Source: Erythroxylum novogranatense
Lineage: Eukaryota; Streptophyta; Magnoliopsida; Malpighiales; Erythroxylaceae
Length of the DNA stretch: 64,000 bases
Reading direction: 5' to 3'
NCBI GenBank assembly: GCA_029891385.1
Contig: CM057226.1
Coordinates: 12,269,225 to 12,333,224, forward strand
Shown here: in pieces, positions 12,600-24,620 of the stretch
How positions within the stretch are numbered: position 1 is the stretch's first letter
Layout: every line of letters starts with the position of its first letter
Translations under genes and position numbers: made by a program
Notes under the pieces: model-generated
Database searches by the model: none
Seen by the model: only the letters and a program-made list of their open reading frames with translations
Told to the model about the DNA's origin: nothing

Positions 12600-14434
12600 T
12601 ATCTTTAACTTTTATTAAGTTCTAAACCGTAATCAGAGATAATGTAGTATCAGACACAGCTATGCGCAATGTTCCAAGTATTCCTCACAACTATCTCAAT
12701 ACTCCAACCAAGTCGACTATTAAGTATTTACAATAGAGATTCCTCACGCCAAATCGCGCTGATACGCACACCAAACTCCAACCTTGACCTGAATATTAAC
12801 AATCTCATCTGGTTTGCTCATCACAATGGCTTGTTAACATTGTAAAGATCAACTCATATCATCCATATTTCTGGGAACTCTTAACCAGAAATGTCCTCAC
12901 GGCTTTTCTGGACACCATAAGCTCTCTTCCTAATATATTTTTCCATAAACAACTGCATTACAAACATCTAATAAATTAGTCTCTTAGCAGAGGCATTTCT
13001 TCATAGGAACCACGAGATCGTGAAATCTATCATCTTAGTTAGCATCTGAAGATCAAACCAACAAACCATATCAATGCAAAGCACATTAATTCTGTAAAAC
13101 GAGAGAAAAGACTCATTGAAATCCAAATAAGTTTTTCATTCCTGTCACCCTTGCTTCTCCCCAATACAAGGTCAATCCATAAATTGATGAGAAGCATCTA
13201 TATTATCCAGCAAGGCAACTATAAGGCAAGTTAACTTGAGCATTCCCTAGTTAGGCTAGAAATCGGTAACAAATCCAGCATTAGTGTCAAAGGCCAAATG
13301 TTAGGCTGCAGGTGGCACAACCATTGAGTTTCAGAGCCTGTGAAGTTACAGAAAGACTTTTTATATAATATTACACTGCATTGAATATCTAGAGCCAACC
13401 ATATGAACATTTGAAACAAAACTGAAAGAGGTTATTAGTTCACTAATGTAACAGCAGAGATTCAGAGTTAGTAACAATCTCAACTAATTCTCGTCAATTA
13501 TTTAACGATGATTAACCTGCTTCTTCTGTTGTTTCAAATTTTCTTGCTGCAAAACAAGCAAAGAAGCAAAATTAAATAGAGCTGGTCAGAAAAGGCGAAA
13601 GAACATTTAAGGTCAATTTTGATTTCATGCTATCTACAACAAACTAGTCCTAATAAACTCCCAAGTTTCCAAAGCACAATGCTCCAAAACACTAGAATTG
13701 GCAACGCAATTCAGATAGATCGAGGATTTTTGCTTTACCTCATCATGAAAAACATGTTTCTAACATAACGACTCTGTAATCACAGCACAATGTGGAAGGC
13801 AGTCTAAGATCCCAATTACTCAAACCTCGTTTCCATGTAGAAACACCCACTACATGCCATGCCACAAACCAAATATTCACTAAAAAGTGTTAGACCCATT
13901 AAAGATGAAACACAAACCATATAGCCAAAAGAAAATTACTAGAATTTAGAAAGAGATATAAGGAATAGCATACAAACTTTCAAACAAAAAAGCGTTACTA
14001 GTTCTAGCAAATCAAGTATTACCAAAATGAACTTTTACTATGTGCTAATAAGTGGATATCGTATGGCCAAAATCCAAGGATACCTAAGCAAGGAATTTTG
14101 AATTAAAAAGGAAGAATGATAACTTATTAGCTTCTATCTGCATGAAGTCTATCACTATTAATAGAGGAGTTTCAGCCCTAAGACAATGAACATAAACTGA
14201 GAAATTGTTATGGAAGAAAGATGTTGATATTCCTCCAGAAAACCAGTACTGCACCTTCTTGTTTCAATGTTGGCTAGGATATTCAATCAAGTTCATTTTC
14301 GTATAAGATAAATGATGGTGCACTCCAATTATTAATACAACTGAAACAGAACAGAACTCTGGTTCAGGTCCGCTTAAATATCACAACACAGGTAAGTAAA
14401 TACCTATTTGTTGCTCTCAATCTTCTCATGCTTC
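12600..14434 (-). other. Probable 3' transcribed region of the F-box gene (UTR with introns)
   Basis: No protein-coding exon is evident. Downstream of the F-box stop codon the minus strand has a donor-like AACAAATAG|GTATTT at 14404/14403. A 30-base stretch at 13517-13546 is flanked on the minus strand by TGCAG and GTTAATC, like a small exon. A minus-strand AATAAA lies at 12611-12616. Together these suggest a spliced 3' UTR, which is an inference. The alternative is plain intergenic DNA. Confidence 0.35.
12611..12616 (-). terminator. Candidate poly(A) signal AATAAA
   Basis: The plus strand reads TTTATT, which is AATAAA on the minus strand, downstream of the F-box gene. Such hexamers are common by chance in AT-rich DNA. 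Confidence 0.3.
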
Positions 14435-15705
14435 TTATAAGATCAACTTGAAACCCTCTGACAGGAAATCATCCCTTGTTCACCAAAGAGGAAATATGAA
14501 ATTTAGTTACATCAGTTGAGATGTATAAATCGGAAGCTGACCTATATAATCACACATCATATAATGAGTTACCTCTTCTTCCCGTCTTTCTGCTCCTCAT
14601 TTTCATAATCCATGTTCACGTTAGACGTTCTACTAACATGGGGTGGAACAAGGCTTTCAACAAAAATTTCCACTTCAAAGATTAGTGGAGCACCACAAAT
14701 TGGAACATTTTTTACTTGTTTATGTTTTATGTCATAGCAAAAAAGTTCTCTATCATCCTGAACCACCAAGACCTCATTTCCACTCTTTGAATAAGCCAAA
14801 GGCTTGAGATACCTAAGAATTCCAACCACTTCATGTTGTGCAACGGAGAACAATTTAGTCCATGGCTCCTTGACACTGTACTTGTTCATCACCCAGACAT
14901 CAGTATGCTCCCTCCGAAAATTTGCCATTAAACAGAGGCAGTCACTTAAAACGCCAAGGTTTATGTCAAAATTTGTACCCACAGGTTCTGGTTGCAACAC
15001 TTCAGAATAATCCAGTGTAGCTAAATTCAAGGAGACCACTATATTGGCGATGTTCGAGTCAAAGTTTTCACTAACCACCCAATGCAAGGCTCCGTTAGCA
15101 AAAACCCCATTCATTCCAGGGTAAAGAATAAAGTAAGGCATATCTTTTATCCTCTTCCAAGACTTCTGTCTCAGACTATAAACCTTGACCTCAGACTCAA
15201 AAGCCTTAGGATCAGCTCCCACAAACTGAGCAATCCTCACAACCTTGTAATCATCATGAATACTATCATAACCAAATCCATAAACATAAACTCTACAAGT
15301 ACAAGTCCCATAGTACCGTTTAAGTTCAAAAGGCAAAGAGGGCAGAACAAGATGCTTTCTTGTTGACGGATTCCACAAAGCAACATCATTCACAACATTG
15401 GAAATACAAAGCAAACCATTGCAAGAACCCAAGACTTTAATACAATGGTTGTAACACATCAAAGGATGATCAAGCTCTTTTGGCGCCTCTAGTGAGTCAA
15501 AACTAACTGAATAAGCAGTAGAATTCTTAAGAATTAGATTCAGGTTGCTACTGGTTTGCAAAGAATGCCTGAGATGCAACCTGATGAAGTTTGGAGCGTC
15601 GATCAGAGAACACCATGGCTTGGAAACACACCTGAAAAAGACAAGTTCTTTAGCGGGTAGTCTGCAAAGAATAGCTGCAATCATTTCGGGTGGCAAATTC
15701 GACAT
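14435..15705 (-). CDS. CPR1: F-box protein, CPR1/CPR30-like (two coding exons)
   Basis: Exon 1 is 15705-14573, the intron 14572-14475 (98 bp, GT...AG) and exon 2 14474-14435; this gives 390 residues. An unspliced reading would stop after KDGKKR, but splicing adds DDFLSEGFKLIL, the ending typical of the CPR1/CPR30 group, so the join is well supported. Residues ~1-45 form the F-box (LPPEMIAAILCRLPAKEL, CVSKPW). From ~90 on lies the F-box-associated domain with GSCNGLLC, WNPSTRK, GFGYDSIHDDYKVVR, VKVYSLRQKSWKRI, GALHWV and DVWVMNKY. F-box proteins recruit substrates to SCF ubiquitin ligases. Arabidopsis CPR1 limits NLR immune receptor levels (known for the family); the same role here is inference. 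The family is large, so this may be a paralogue. No break was seen. Confidence 0.9.
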
Positions 15706-15829
15706 GACTGAAACCGCGTTGAAGGTGGGTGGATGCTCTACTCGTCTATGGCATCGTCTAAACTGCGAAAGTGGTCGGAAACTTCCTAGGAAACTCGGTC
15801 CAGAGGGAAAGAGCCACTAGTCAAGGTCC

Positions 15830-16540
15830 GCACCAAGTTGTTATGAGAACAAAATTACGTTGATAAAGGACTCATAGTAAGTAATGGGCCCGGCCTGACG
15901 GTCCAATTTATTTTTTAAAAAAATTTCAAAAATTAATATCTTTTTGTCATCTTTCTCTTTTTTTAATTATCTTTCTTTTTGATTATTTAATAATTTCTTT
16001 TTTCGTTATAATTATTAAAAATTATATTTTCCTCTATTTCTTCTTTTCTCTCTCATTATTATTTCCTTTCTCTTTTACTTTTCTTTGTTTCTCGTTTTCT
16101 TTTTATTTAAAATTGTTTCTTTCTCTTTCCATTTATTTCTTTCTCTCTATTTTGATTTTTAATATGTACAATTTAATTTAATTTAAAATTTGAAATTTAG
16201 AAGAAAATAATTTGAAAATTTTATATTATTAATTGTAAATATAATGATAAAACTAGTTATTATATACTAGTCAATGAAAATATTACACTTGTCATAAAAT
16301 GTGATATATCACTAATTAAACGACATCGTACTCCTTGATATCAACAACACAACAACGTCGCTTCCTCCTTTATAAATGTTGTCTTCTTCTTTGCTTTGAG
16401 TTCTGCATTTCTACCACAAAATCGCCTCCTTTTTTAACAACATTGTACATAAGATTGATGTTTAGATATCGTTACTATAAATCATACAGGAAGGAATGGC
16501 GGGCAAATTTAACTTAATAAGTTACTTTGTTACAGGTCTT
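15830..16540. other. Intergenic, low-complexity
   Basis: 15900-16200 is dominated by T- and C/T-rich runs and short A/T words. Nothing coding was recognised. ORF 16335-16517 has no domain and runs toward the TRIM LTR remnant. Confidence 0.5.
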
Positions 16541-16544
16541 TATG

Positions 16545-16814
16545 AGCTTTTGGGGTTGGTTCTATCGTAAAGACCTATAATAATTGATATTAGAGCCGGT
16601 CTTAGAGTGGTGGCCCATAGAGTGGTGACTTGAGAGTGTCGTAGTAATAAGCGTAGTGCGTATTATTAATGGTAATTTAATTCGCTTATGAGGGATGAAT
16701 ATTACGGTTTAAAATGTCGCATCGGTAATAAAAAAAGCGATGTGAAATTTATAAAACATAATTTCTCCCACTTTTCAAGCTTTTGGGGTTGTTCTCTCGT
16801 AAAGACCTATAACA
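16545..16814 (+). mobile_element. Probable TRIM (miniature LTR retrotransposon), 5' LTR truncated
   Basis: A 3' LTR of about 100 bp runs from TGTCGCATCGGTAATAAA (16715) to GACCTATAACA (16814). Its last ~38 bases, from GCTTTTGGGGTTG to GACCTATAA, occur again at 16545-16582 as the remnant of a 5' LTR. Immediately downstream comes TTGATATTAGAGCC, close to the tRNA-Met primer-binding site. The internal segment is only ~130 bp and non-coding. TRIMs have exactly this layout. The 5' half of the left LTR is lost or unrecognisable. Confidence 0.6.
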
Positions 16815-17862
16815 TATTTTACTTATTAAGATATATGGTATATATTTTGTTATTAATTTTGACATTATTTGATAATTAAACTTTTAAGATAATGTTGTGG
16901 CTATTAACGTGTTTGGTGTGCAGCTGGTTTTCCATCGGAGTTTCTACGCCTTCGTATGTGTGTCGCACTTTTCTTGGTTGTGCGTGGTGTGAAAGTTTCT
17001 ATGTCTTGATTTTCTTTTTATTGCTGCATTAAAGAGTTCTAAGTGGAAGACATGTTGACAAGATTTTAAGGTCTCCATTTGATCATGGTGATTACTGTAT
17101 TTTTCTCCTTGTCACAACACACATGGTAATGATTTTGTGAGACTTTATTTTTTTTAGGCTTACGTGTGAAGTTGTTGTGTGTATGAAGAAAATTTGACAA
17201 AGACGAAGGTGTGCTATTACGTGCGTGACCATCATGTTGGAAAGTATTGTCGTAGGTTGAACGAAAGAATTAGTGACTAGCAAATTTTGTGATGGTTTAA
17301 GCGTGATTCCTTCTCAGCCTTGCTTTTGGTTTGGTCTTTGTTATGTTTGGATTAGCAGCATTGTATGTTTGCGTGGGCTGTCGTACCTAGTACTTTCATC
17401 TTTCAGTCAGTTCATAATTTTTAATGACAAATTTCAGACCTATTTTAGTGAAGCTAAATCCGTAAGAGAGTTGTTTTTTTGTTCTTTTCCAAGTGTTCTT
17501 GTTTATGTTTAAATTCTTTTTAACTAATTGAGTTATTTATTTAACGTTCTTTCGTTATAAGATTACTGAGAAAATTCTCTATTAAGATTATTATAAGGCG
17601 GTCATACTATTGGGTGTGAAATTCTTTCACAGGTAATAAAGACGAGGGATAATGTCAAGGGTTAAGTGAAGTTGGTTCAGTAAAACTTTACATAAAATTA
17701 TTGTTGTTAATGAAAGAATTAAGATAAGTAACGACCCATGAACGTAAGTAAAGTATGTCAAACTGTGTTAATAAATCTCGATTTTGTTCATCATTAGTGC
17801 TTTTAATTTTTTTGATTTTTGTGTTTGCAGAAAATGAATCGAAAAGTTTTCTAAACAATCAC
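16815..17862. other. Intergenic, no gene seen
   Basis: ORFs at 17092-17283 and 17273-17512 have no recognisable domain and no splice or promoter context. The region is T-rich. Confidence 0.45.
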
Positions 17863-19510
17863 CTATACGATTTTTTTCCAAAACCTATACACTGGAAAGG
17901 GACCTAAATACAACGATGAAAACTTATAAGAGGCATGTAAAATGACAGTGTGTTGACGATAAGGTTGAAGCTTCGTGTGCATTAAATCACCCACATAGAA
18001 TTTTCTTTTAGTTTGGTGTTTATCAGCAGATTGTTTCATTCTATTCGAATCTTTACGCATGTGCAATTAAATGAATTTTAATCTCATCTCCAAATCCTAC
18101 AATGTCTGATCAACTACTAGCACCTTGGAGTCGCCTGTAAGTTGAGGAACATGTATAAGAAAAGAGTTTCAAGGAGTAGTACAGCTGATACTGGAATGAT
18201 GAGTGATGTTATATCATCATTCAACCAAAGATTACCAACAATGCTAAGAATACAGGCAATTGATGGCAATGCACCATAAGTATGTCTCCGATCTTATTTA
18301 AAACCTCTAGGTATCTAAATAAGCATGATAGGCAGTAGAATGATGCAAGGGAATAGTTTCAAGTTTAAAGAATTCAGTCCAAAACAAGCATTTGTAAAAA
18401 CTGGACCACGATCACTCACTAGACCCACAATTTGCAAGAATAATCACAATTTGCAAGAATAATCAACACAGAATCAAGATACTTTAGCTATTGGTTAAGG
18501 ATTAATGAGAGGAATGGAATATGTATACACTCTCTCACACACACACACACATATATATATATATCAGGTATTTGCATGTGGGTCTAACGAAAACAACATC
18601 TTTATTATGTAAGGGTAAAGCTGCATACTATCAGATCTCTCCAGACCCTGCTTTATTGTAAGACTTTGAACTGGGTGTGATGATGATTATGACTATAATC
18701 AAAATAACTATAGTACCATCTAATTTTTGATAAGCCCTCTACAAAATTCAAGCTAACATCAGTCCCTCAACTCTTTTGAATTTGTTGCAACAAGTTATTA
18801 GGGAAACTAGAAACAAACATGGTAATAGTTCACGGTTACTCGAGATCAAGCATCTGCTACTCTATTATCCAATGCTTTTTGGTACCTAATATCAAAATCA
18901 AATTTCAAAGTTTGGGTAAACACATCTATTGAAATTATATTGTAATATTATGATAAAGTAAGTAACCTAAGCTTCTATGATCAGTCTGAACTATAAAATA
19001 TATGTCAGTCATATAGTGAGACCATTGTCTTACAGCCATAACCGAAGCTAGACACTCCCTTTCATAAGTTGATAGATGAGTGTATTTGAAAGGTAATGCT
19101 TCACTCACGCAGGTAAGAGGATGACCCTTTTGCATTAGAACTACGCCATTCCCTTCACTTGAAGCATTTACCTCTATCACCATCAGGTTGTTGAAATTTG
19201 GTTGAGGAAGAAGTAGTGGTCGCGCCAATGCTTGCTTGAGTTTATCAAAAGCTATTGCAACTTCCCTAGACTATATAAAAGCATTTTGTTTCTCAAAATT
19301 TGGGTTAAAGGCTTGTTAATTTGATCGTTCCTTTTAACAAATCTTCCATAGTAATTTGTCAACCCCAAAGAACTCCTCAAGCTCTTCAATGCTTGGGGGA
19401 CATGTTAATCCACCACAATTTGGACCTTCTTTGGATTAGTTGCTATCCTTTTGATACTAATAATTTGTCCCAAATACCCTACTTCTCTAGTAGTAAAAGC
19501 AATGTTGTGA
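17863..19510 (-). pseudogene. Ty3/gypsy pol remnant (RT end, RNase H, integrase)
   Basis: Read on the minus strand from about 19510: an RT thumb stretch (PKKVQ, LGLTNYYGRFVK), then RNase H at 19228-18935 (LPQPNF, EVNASSEGNGVVL, HLSTYERECLA, TDHRSL). The integrase core includes SDRGPVF near 18420. The integrase C-terminus is at 18066-17863 (RMKQSADKH, FYVGDL, KLQPYRQ). The first RNase H catalytic Asp appears as Asn (EVNAS instead of EVDAS). Many stops and frameshifts break it. No LTR was identified at either side. This is a chromovirus-like pol, old and inactive. Confidence 0.85.
18531..18564. repeat. Compound microsatellite (CT)n(CA)n(AT)n
   Basis: A short TCTCTC, then about seven CA repeats and seven AT repeats, lie inside the decayed gypsy element. 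Confidence 0.9.
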
Positions 19511-21060
19511 ATACTGTATTAAACCTAGTACCAATTTTGGTTCTGCTACAATATAATAGTGGTATCAGTTAATACTAAATATCACTTTAGATAATTTTTA
19601 AAATTATTAAAAGTCTCTCAATTTTATAAAATTATAAAAATAGCTTCTCGATATATTTTATTAAATGTTTATTTAAAGTTTAAGTCCCTTTATGTATAAA
19701 GTGAAATAAGTCTTGTATTATAGAAAATGAAAAGCCTCAATATACGTATAAAATTTTGCAACCATGCTCTTCCCATTAGAATAAAACTTCTTAGACTCAA
19801 GTTCTTGAATTGTGGAGTCGAAGTTTTAATTTTGAGTAATTCAAAGTTGAAGTTAAGCTGATAAGCACGTGATTCAGTACTTTATCAGCTTAACTTTAGC
19901 TGATAAAAATATCATTGTGATTCAGCTCATAGGCTTTATTTCAAGTTACATAAAGTAGCAAAACATGTGGAAGATTCATGACCATAAAGCATTCGTGAAC
20001 CAAAAATCACGGGACACGTAAAAAGTATAAATCAAATAAGAAAAAGTGTGTAAATTCAACAGATAGAACAGAGAACATTTCATAGATAGATCTACTCCAA
20101 AACATGAGCTCAAGGGAAAGATGCTAAAATGGTGTGCAACTAACTGATGAACCTGTCATTTCTTCTATAGAATTAGGGTTTTAAAACCGAAATACCAAAT
20201 GATGATGGATCTTTTTGGCCTAAAAGGTGGTGGCAAGTGGCAATTTGGGCACCTATCCCATTCGTATCCAACTTGTAAATATGATGAAATGGTTTGTCAA
20301 GAAAGTCCCTTTCCCATCTCATGGGTGGGAGGGCTCGACCTTGTTTTTTTTTATTTTTAATCAGTTTGATGGACCGAATATTACGGAGGACCATACAAGT
20401 GTATGGCGTTTCTGTGTTGTCACTAATCATGATTATCTACGAATAAACAACATTGTCGTCAGTTATGTTAGGTTAAACCGTGGCTTAGATTACCTGATTT
20501 AAGCTAGTTGGTTAGAAGAAACATGAACCTGTCAGGTTGACAAAGACTGTCAGCGATGAAGGAGGATGGATGAAGGTCTATATCACTGTCAAATTAAACA
20601 TGATCAGGATGCCACCTTGAGTAGAATTCTTCGCATTATTGGCAAAAAAACAAGAGGTAGCCCCCATTGGTCATTTCTTTCAAACACGTCTCTCTCTCTA
20701 CTGCCGTGTGCCTGCCTAGTTGCGCCACCTTGGTTGCCTTGGGTTCGACAGTATTAAGATTTTGTGGAGCTTCGTCATTAATGTTACTTTGAAAAAGACT
20801 ATAGAGTTCTCCTCGGCACAATGGGGCCAGTGTATAGTAATATGGTTTTCCGGTCTTATACATAGGAGGTGATGGAGATGATGAGAGGATGTTCCAACCA
20901 TGCATGTGATATTCAGTCCTCCCTAACTTTAACCCAAATCTTTGGAAGAAATACATTTTATTCCAATTAGATATGGCAATGGGTGTTCCTCCTCACAAAT
21001 GGTAACTTCATATTATCATCATCAATTTTGTTGACTACCAAATAAATGAATTAGTTGATG
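19511..21060. other. Intergenic with unassigned ORFs
   Basis: 19570-20170 is AT-rich and non-coding. 20173-20430 (minus) and 20227-20502 (plus) overlap in opposite frames with no domain. The only ORF with unbiased composition is 20636-20956 (minus), listed separately. Confidence 0.4.
20636..20956 (-). CDS. Unrecognised ORF, 106 residues
   Basis: The residue mix is non-random: WNILSSSPSPPMYKTGKPY, then LAPLCRGELYSLF and APQNLNTVEPK. No signal peptide, membrane segment or known motif is visible. There is no convincing promoter or splice context. It may be an exon of a decayed host gene or a chance ORF. I do not recognise it. Confidence 0.2.
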   Translation of the reverse strand: MYFFQRFGLKLGRTEYHMHGWNILSSSPSPPMYKTGKPYYYTLAPLCRGELYSLFQSNINDEAPQNLNTVEPKATKVAQLGRHTAVERETCLKEMTNGGYLLFFCQ

Positions 21061-21065
21061 CAATT

Positions 21066-21259
21066 TTTAAAATAAAGAAGAGAAAGAATTCGGTGATAAA
21101 GGCATAGCCTTCTTCTATGTTAAAGTCACGTATAAATACAAAATACAAATCTTATCAGTTCCTAAAATAAAAGCTAACTACTGCCTATTTACATGTAAAG
21201 CAAATCATCTAAATATGGCAAAAATAATTACAAACTAATTACGTATATTTTCCTTAATA
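21066..21259 (-). repeat. 3' LTR of the minus-strand copia element
   Basis: A direct repeat of 25713-25906. On the minus strand it starts TATTAAGGAAAATATACG, directly after the polypurine tract, and ends ...TTTATTTTAAA next to CAATT. Confidence 0.93.
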
Positions 21260-24200
21260 CTCCCCCTCAAGTTGGAGAGTAGGGATCGAAAACTCCCAAC
21301 TTCTTGCTTGATCCTTGAATCGATCTTTCCCAAAGCTTTGGTAAAATGTCCGCATAGCTGTAATTGTGTAGGAACATATGAAGGCTTGATCAATCACCTT
21401 GTAACTTTTCACGAACAATGTGACAATCGATCTCTATATGTTTGATGCATTTCATGAAAAGCGAGATTATTTGCTATGTGTAACGCTTGACTTGATTGTC
21501 ACAATATAATGATGAAGGCCCATCCTGTGTCACCCTCAAGTCTTGGAGAATATACCTCAACCATGTTAATTCCAAACATGTATTTGACATTGCCCTATAT
21601 TCCGCTTCAGCTGATGACCGGGAAACATTTGTTTGCTTTTTTTATTTCCAATAGACAAGTGAAGTACCTAGAAATATGCAGAAACCAGACACTGATCGCT
21701 TAGTAATGCGACATCCGCCCCAATCAGAATCGCAAAAGGCTCATAATTGCAGATTGTTGTTCAATGGTAACAGGAGGCCTTGGCCAGGAGTCCCTTTAAT
21801 ATGCTTGAGAACTCTCATCGCCGCGTGCCAGTGAGATTTGCACGGCGAATTCATAAATTGGCTTAAGACTCGGACAGAATAAACAATATCTGGTCGCATA
21901 ACAATCAAGTAAATCAACCGACCAACCAACCTACGATACTTAGTAGGATCATGCAACGGCTCACCATCTGTGAGTGTGAGCTTTAGATTTTGTTCCATTG
22001 GGAACTTCTCGGGCTTTGTATCTGTGAGACCAGAATCTTGCAAAATATCGAGAGCATACTTTCTTTGAGACATAAATATACCAATGCCAAAACGTGAAAA
22101 TTCAATGCCCAGAAAGTATTTAAGATCACCAAGGTCTTTAATGAGAAAGTGCTCGAGCATAAATTCTTTGAGCCTTTTGATTTCGACAATATCATTCCTG
22201 GTCAATAAAATATCATCAACATATATGAGAAGAGTTGTAAATGATGTACCTCTGACTTTAGTAAATAGAGAATAATCTGCTCGAGATTGATTATAACCTG
22301 CTTTTCAAACAACATTAGCAAATGTAGAAAACCAATTGCGGCTGGCCTGTTTTAACCCATAAAGGGATTTATGAAGTCGACAAACAGTGTTCTCCCCCTA
22401 TCGACGTAACCCGGGAGGCGAAGACATGTACACTTCTTTATGTAATTCACCATGAAGAAAAGCGTTGTGAACGTCAAGCTGATGAGTATACCAATTTCTG
22501 GCAGCTGCAACTGTCAATAAACAACGAAGAGTGGTAAGTTTGGCAGTGGGAGAAAATGTCTCCTTATAATCAATACCTTCCACCTGCGTAAAACCTTTGG
22601 CAACCAATCGCGCTTTGTAGCGCTCAATTGAGCCGTCAGAATTATATTTAATTTTGTATACCCATCGACAACCAATCGCCTTGTGCCCCGGAGGAAAAGG
22701 GACCATGGAACAAGTTTTGTTTCGTTCGAGGGTCGCAAGTTCATCCTGCATCGCCCGTTGCCAGTGTGGATCAGAGACAGTGTGGTCATATGTAGTGGGT
22801 TCTGTATGGGCAAACACAGAGGCTAGAAAAGAGCGATGAGATGATGAAAAACGGGAAAATGACATATAAGAAGATAAAGGATACCTTGTGCCGGGGCGTA
22901 GACTTGAACCACTGGTCGAATGATTGGCTCGTGTGGACATGTCATAATCATGGTGCCAGGATGGAGGATGCTTAGTCAGAAAGGAACGACGTAAGTCTGG
23001 CTCGAGCGTCGGAGATGGCGAAGGTGAAGAAGATTTGGCTGGAGGTTGGTCAGTGTCGGATTGAGGTGAAGCTGTATGAGAAGTGTCTTCTACAGAAGGA
23101 TGAGAGGATGGAGAAACAGGAGTATGAGGAATAGGAGTATGAGGAGCGGGTAATGTTGATGATGGCAGAACAGGAGTGTCGAGGTCGATAGAAGGCAGAA
23201 AGGTGATAGGAGGGGCTGGTGTATCAGTAATATGGGAAGAAGAGAAAGGAAAGATGGATTCGTGAAACATCACATCTCTACTGACAATGAATTTGTTGGA
23301 GATGAGATTATATAACTTGTAACCCTTTTGACCGTGAGGATACCACATGAAGACACACCTGTCTGCCCTCGCATCAAATTTTTGTTTAGGTTGAACATTA
23401 GTGGCATAACATTGACACCCAAAAACGCAAAGATGTGTAAGTGAGGGTGGTTTTTGGTAAAAAATTTCAAATGGTGATTTGCCAGAAAGTAAGGGAGAAG
23501 GAAGGCGGTTTATGATATATGCAGCCGTAAGGACACACTCACCCCAGAAGCAAAGCGGGACATGAGACTGGAATAGTAGTGAGCGTGCAACATTAAGTAT
23601 GTGTCTGTGTTTGCGCTCAACAAGCCCGTTTTGTTGCGGGGTGTAGATACAGGAATGTTGAAATTCAATGTCACGAGTGTGGAGAAAATTTTTAACTGGA
23701 AAAAACTCGGTACCATTATCCGCCCGAATTATTTTAACAATAGCATGAAATTGTGTGTCAACAAATTGCACGAATCGCTCAAGTAAGGAAGATGCTTTAA
23801 ATTTATTGTTCATGAGAAAGAGCCAAGTACAACGACTGTAATCGTCGACTATGCTTAGAAAATGCCTAGCTCCCGAATGCGTTGGGACCTTATGTGGACC
23901 CCACACATCGCAGTGCAATAGATCAAAAGGGGATTTAGTGGAAATGGAACTAAGAGGAAAAGGGAGACGTGTCTGTTTGGCCATGGGGCAGACAGTGCAA
24001 TTATTGGGTACATGAGCATCATTAGTAATATTTAGAGAGTGAAGGGCAGATTTGAGGCGAGCTGGAGAGGGGTGACCGAGTCTTTGATGCCAGAGTTGTG
24101 AAGGTTGAGAGACATGAAGGGCAGAGGAATTCGAAGGCATCATGTAGTAGAGACCTCCATGTTGTTTACCCGAGCCAATCATCCTCCCCGTAGCCAAGTC

Positions 24201-24620
24201 CCGCCTGAGCGTAAATCGAGGAAAGAACATTACACAACATTTAAGAGCTGAGGTTAATTTACTGATAGACATAAGATTCAGATTGAACGATGGTACACAA
24301 AGTACGTGATTTAAAGTAAGATGAGTGTTAAATGAAACAGTGCCGGAGTGGGTGATGGTTGCGGTTGCACCGATGGATAAGTTAACAAGTGGTGATGAAG
24401 TTGGAGTAGTGTGTGAGAGGAGCGCTAGATCGGATGCTATATGATCCGTTGCGCCACTGTCAAGGATCCACGGTCTGGCAACGGATGAATTAGAATAAAC
24501 ATGAGGCATAGAAAATAGACCTGTTGTATTAGCAAATACATCACCATTACTAGAAGATGCGCGATTCTGACCCATTGCAGATAGCGCTTGTCCCAATTGC
24601 TGTAATTGTTCAACAGAGAA
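21260..24620 (-). pseudogene. Copia pol: protease, integrase, reverse transcriptase, RNase H
   Basis: The main open stretch is 24596-22398. Protease has an intact [10 protein letters not shown]. Integrase has the zinc region (HQRLGHPS ... CTVC) and the catalytic D-D-E context ([15 protein letters not shown], then a Glu in [11 protein letters not shown]). RT starts near 22680 ([29 protein letters not shown]) and has YVDD at 22223-22212. RNase H continues to about 21300 (DSDWGG, AEAEYRA). In-frame stops lie at 24616-24618, 22395-22397, ~22300 and 21738-21740, with a further one in RNase H. Several are CAG-to-TAG or CGA-to-TGA type. It cannot give a full polyprotein. Confidence 0.92.
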
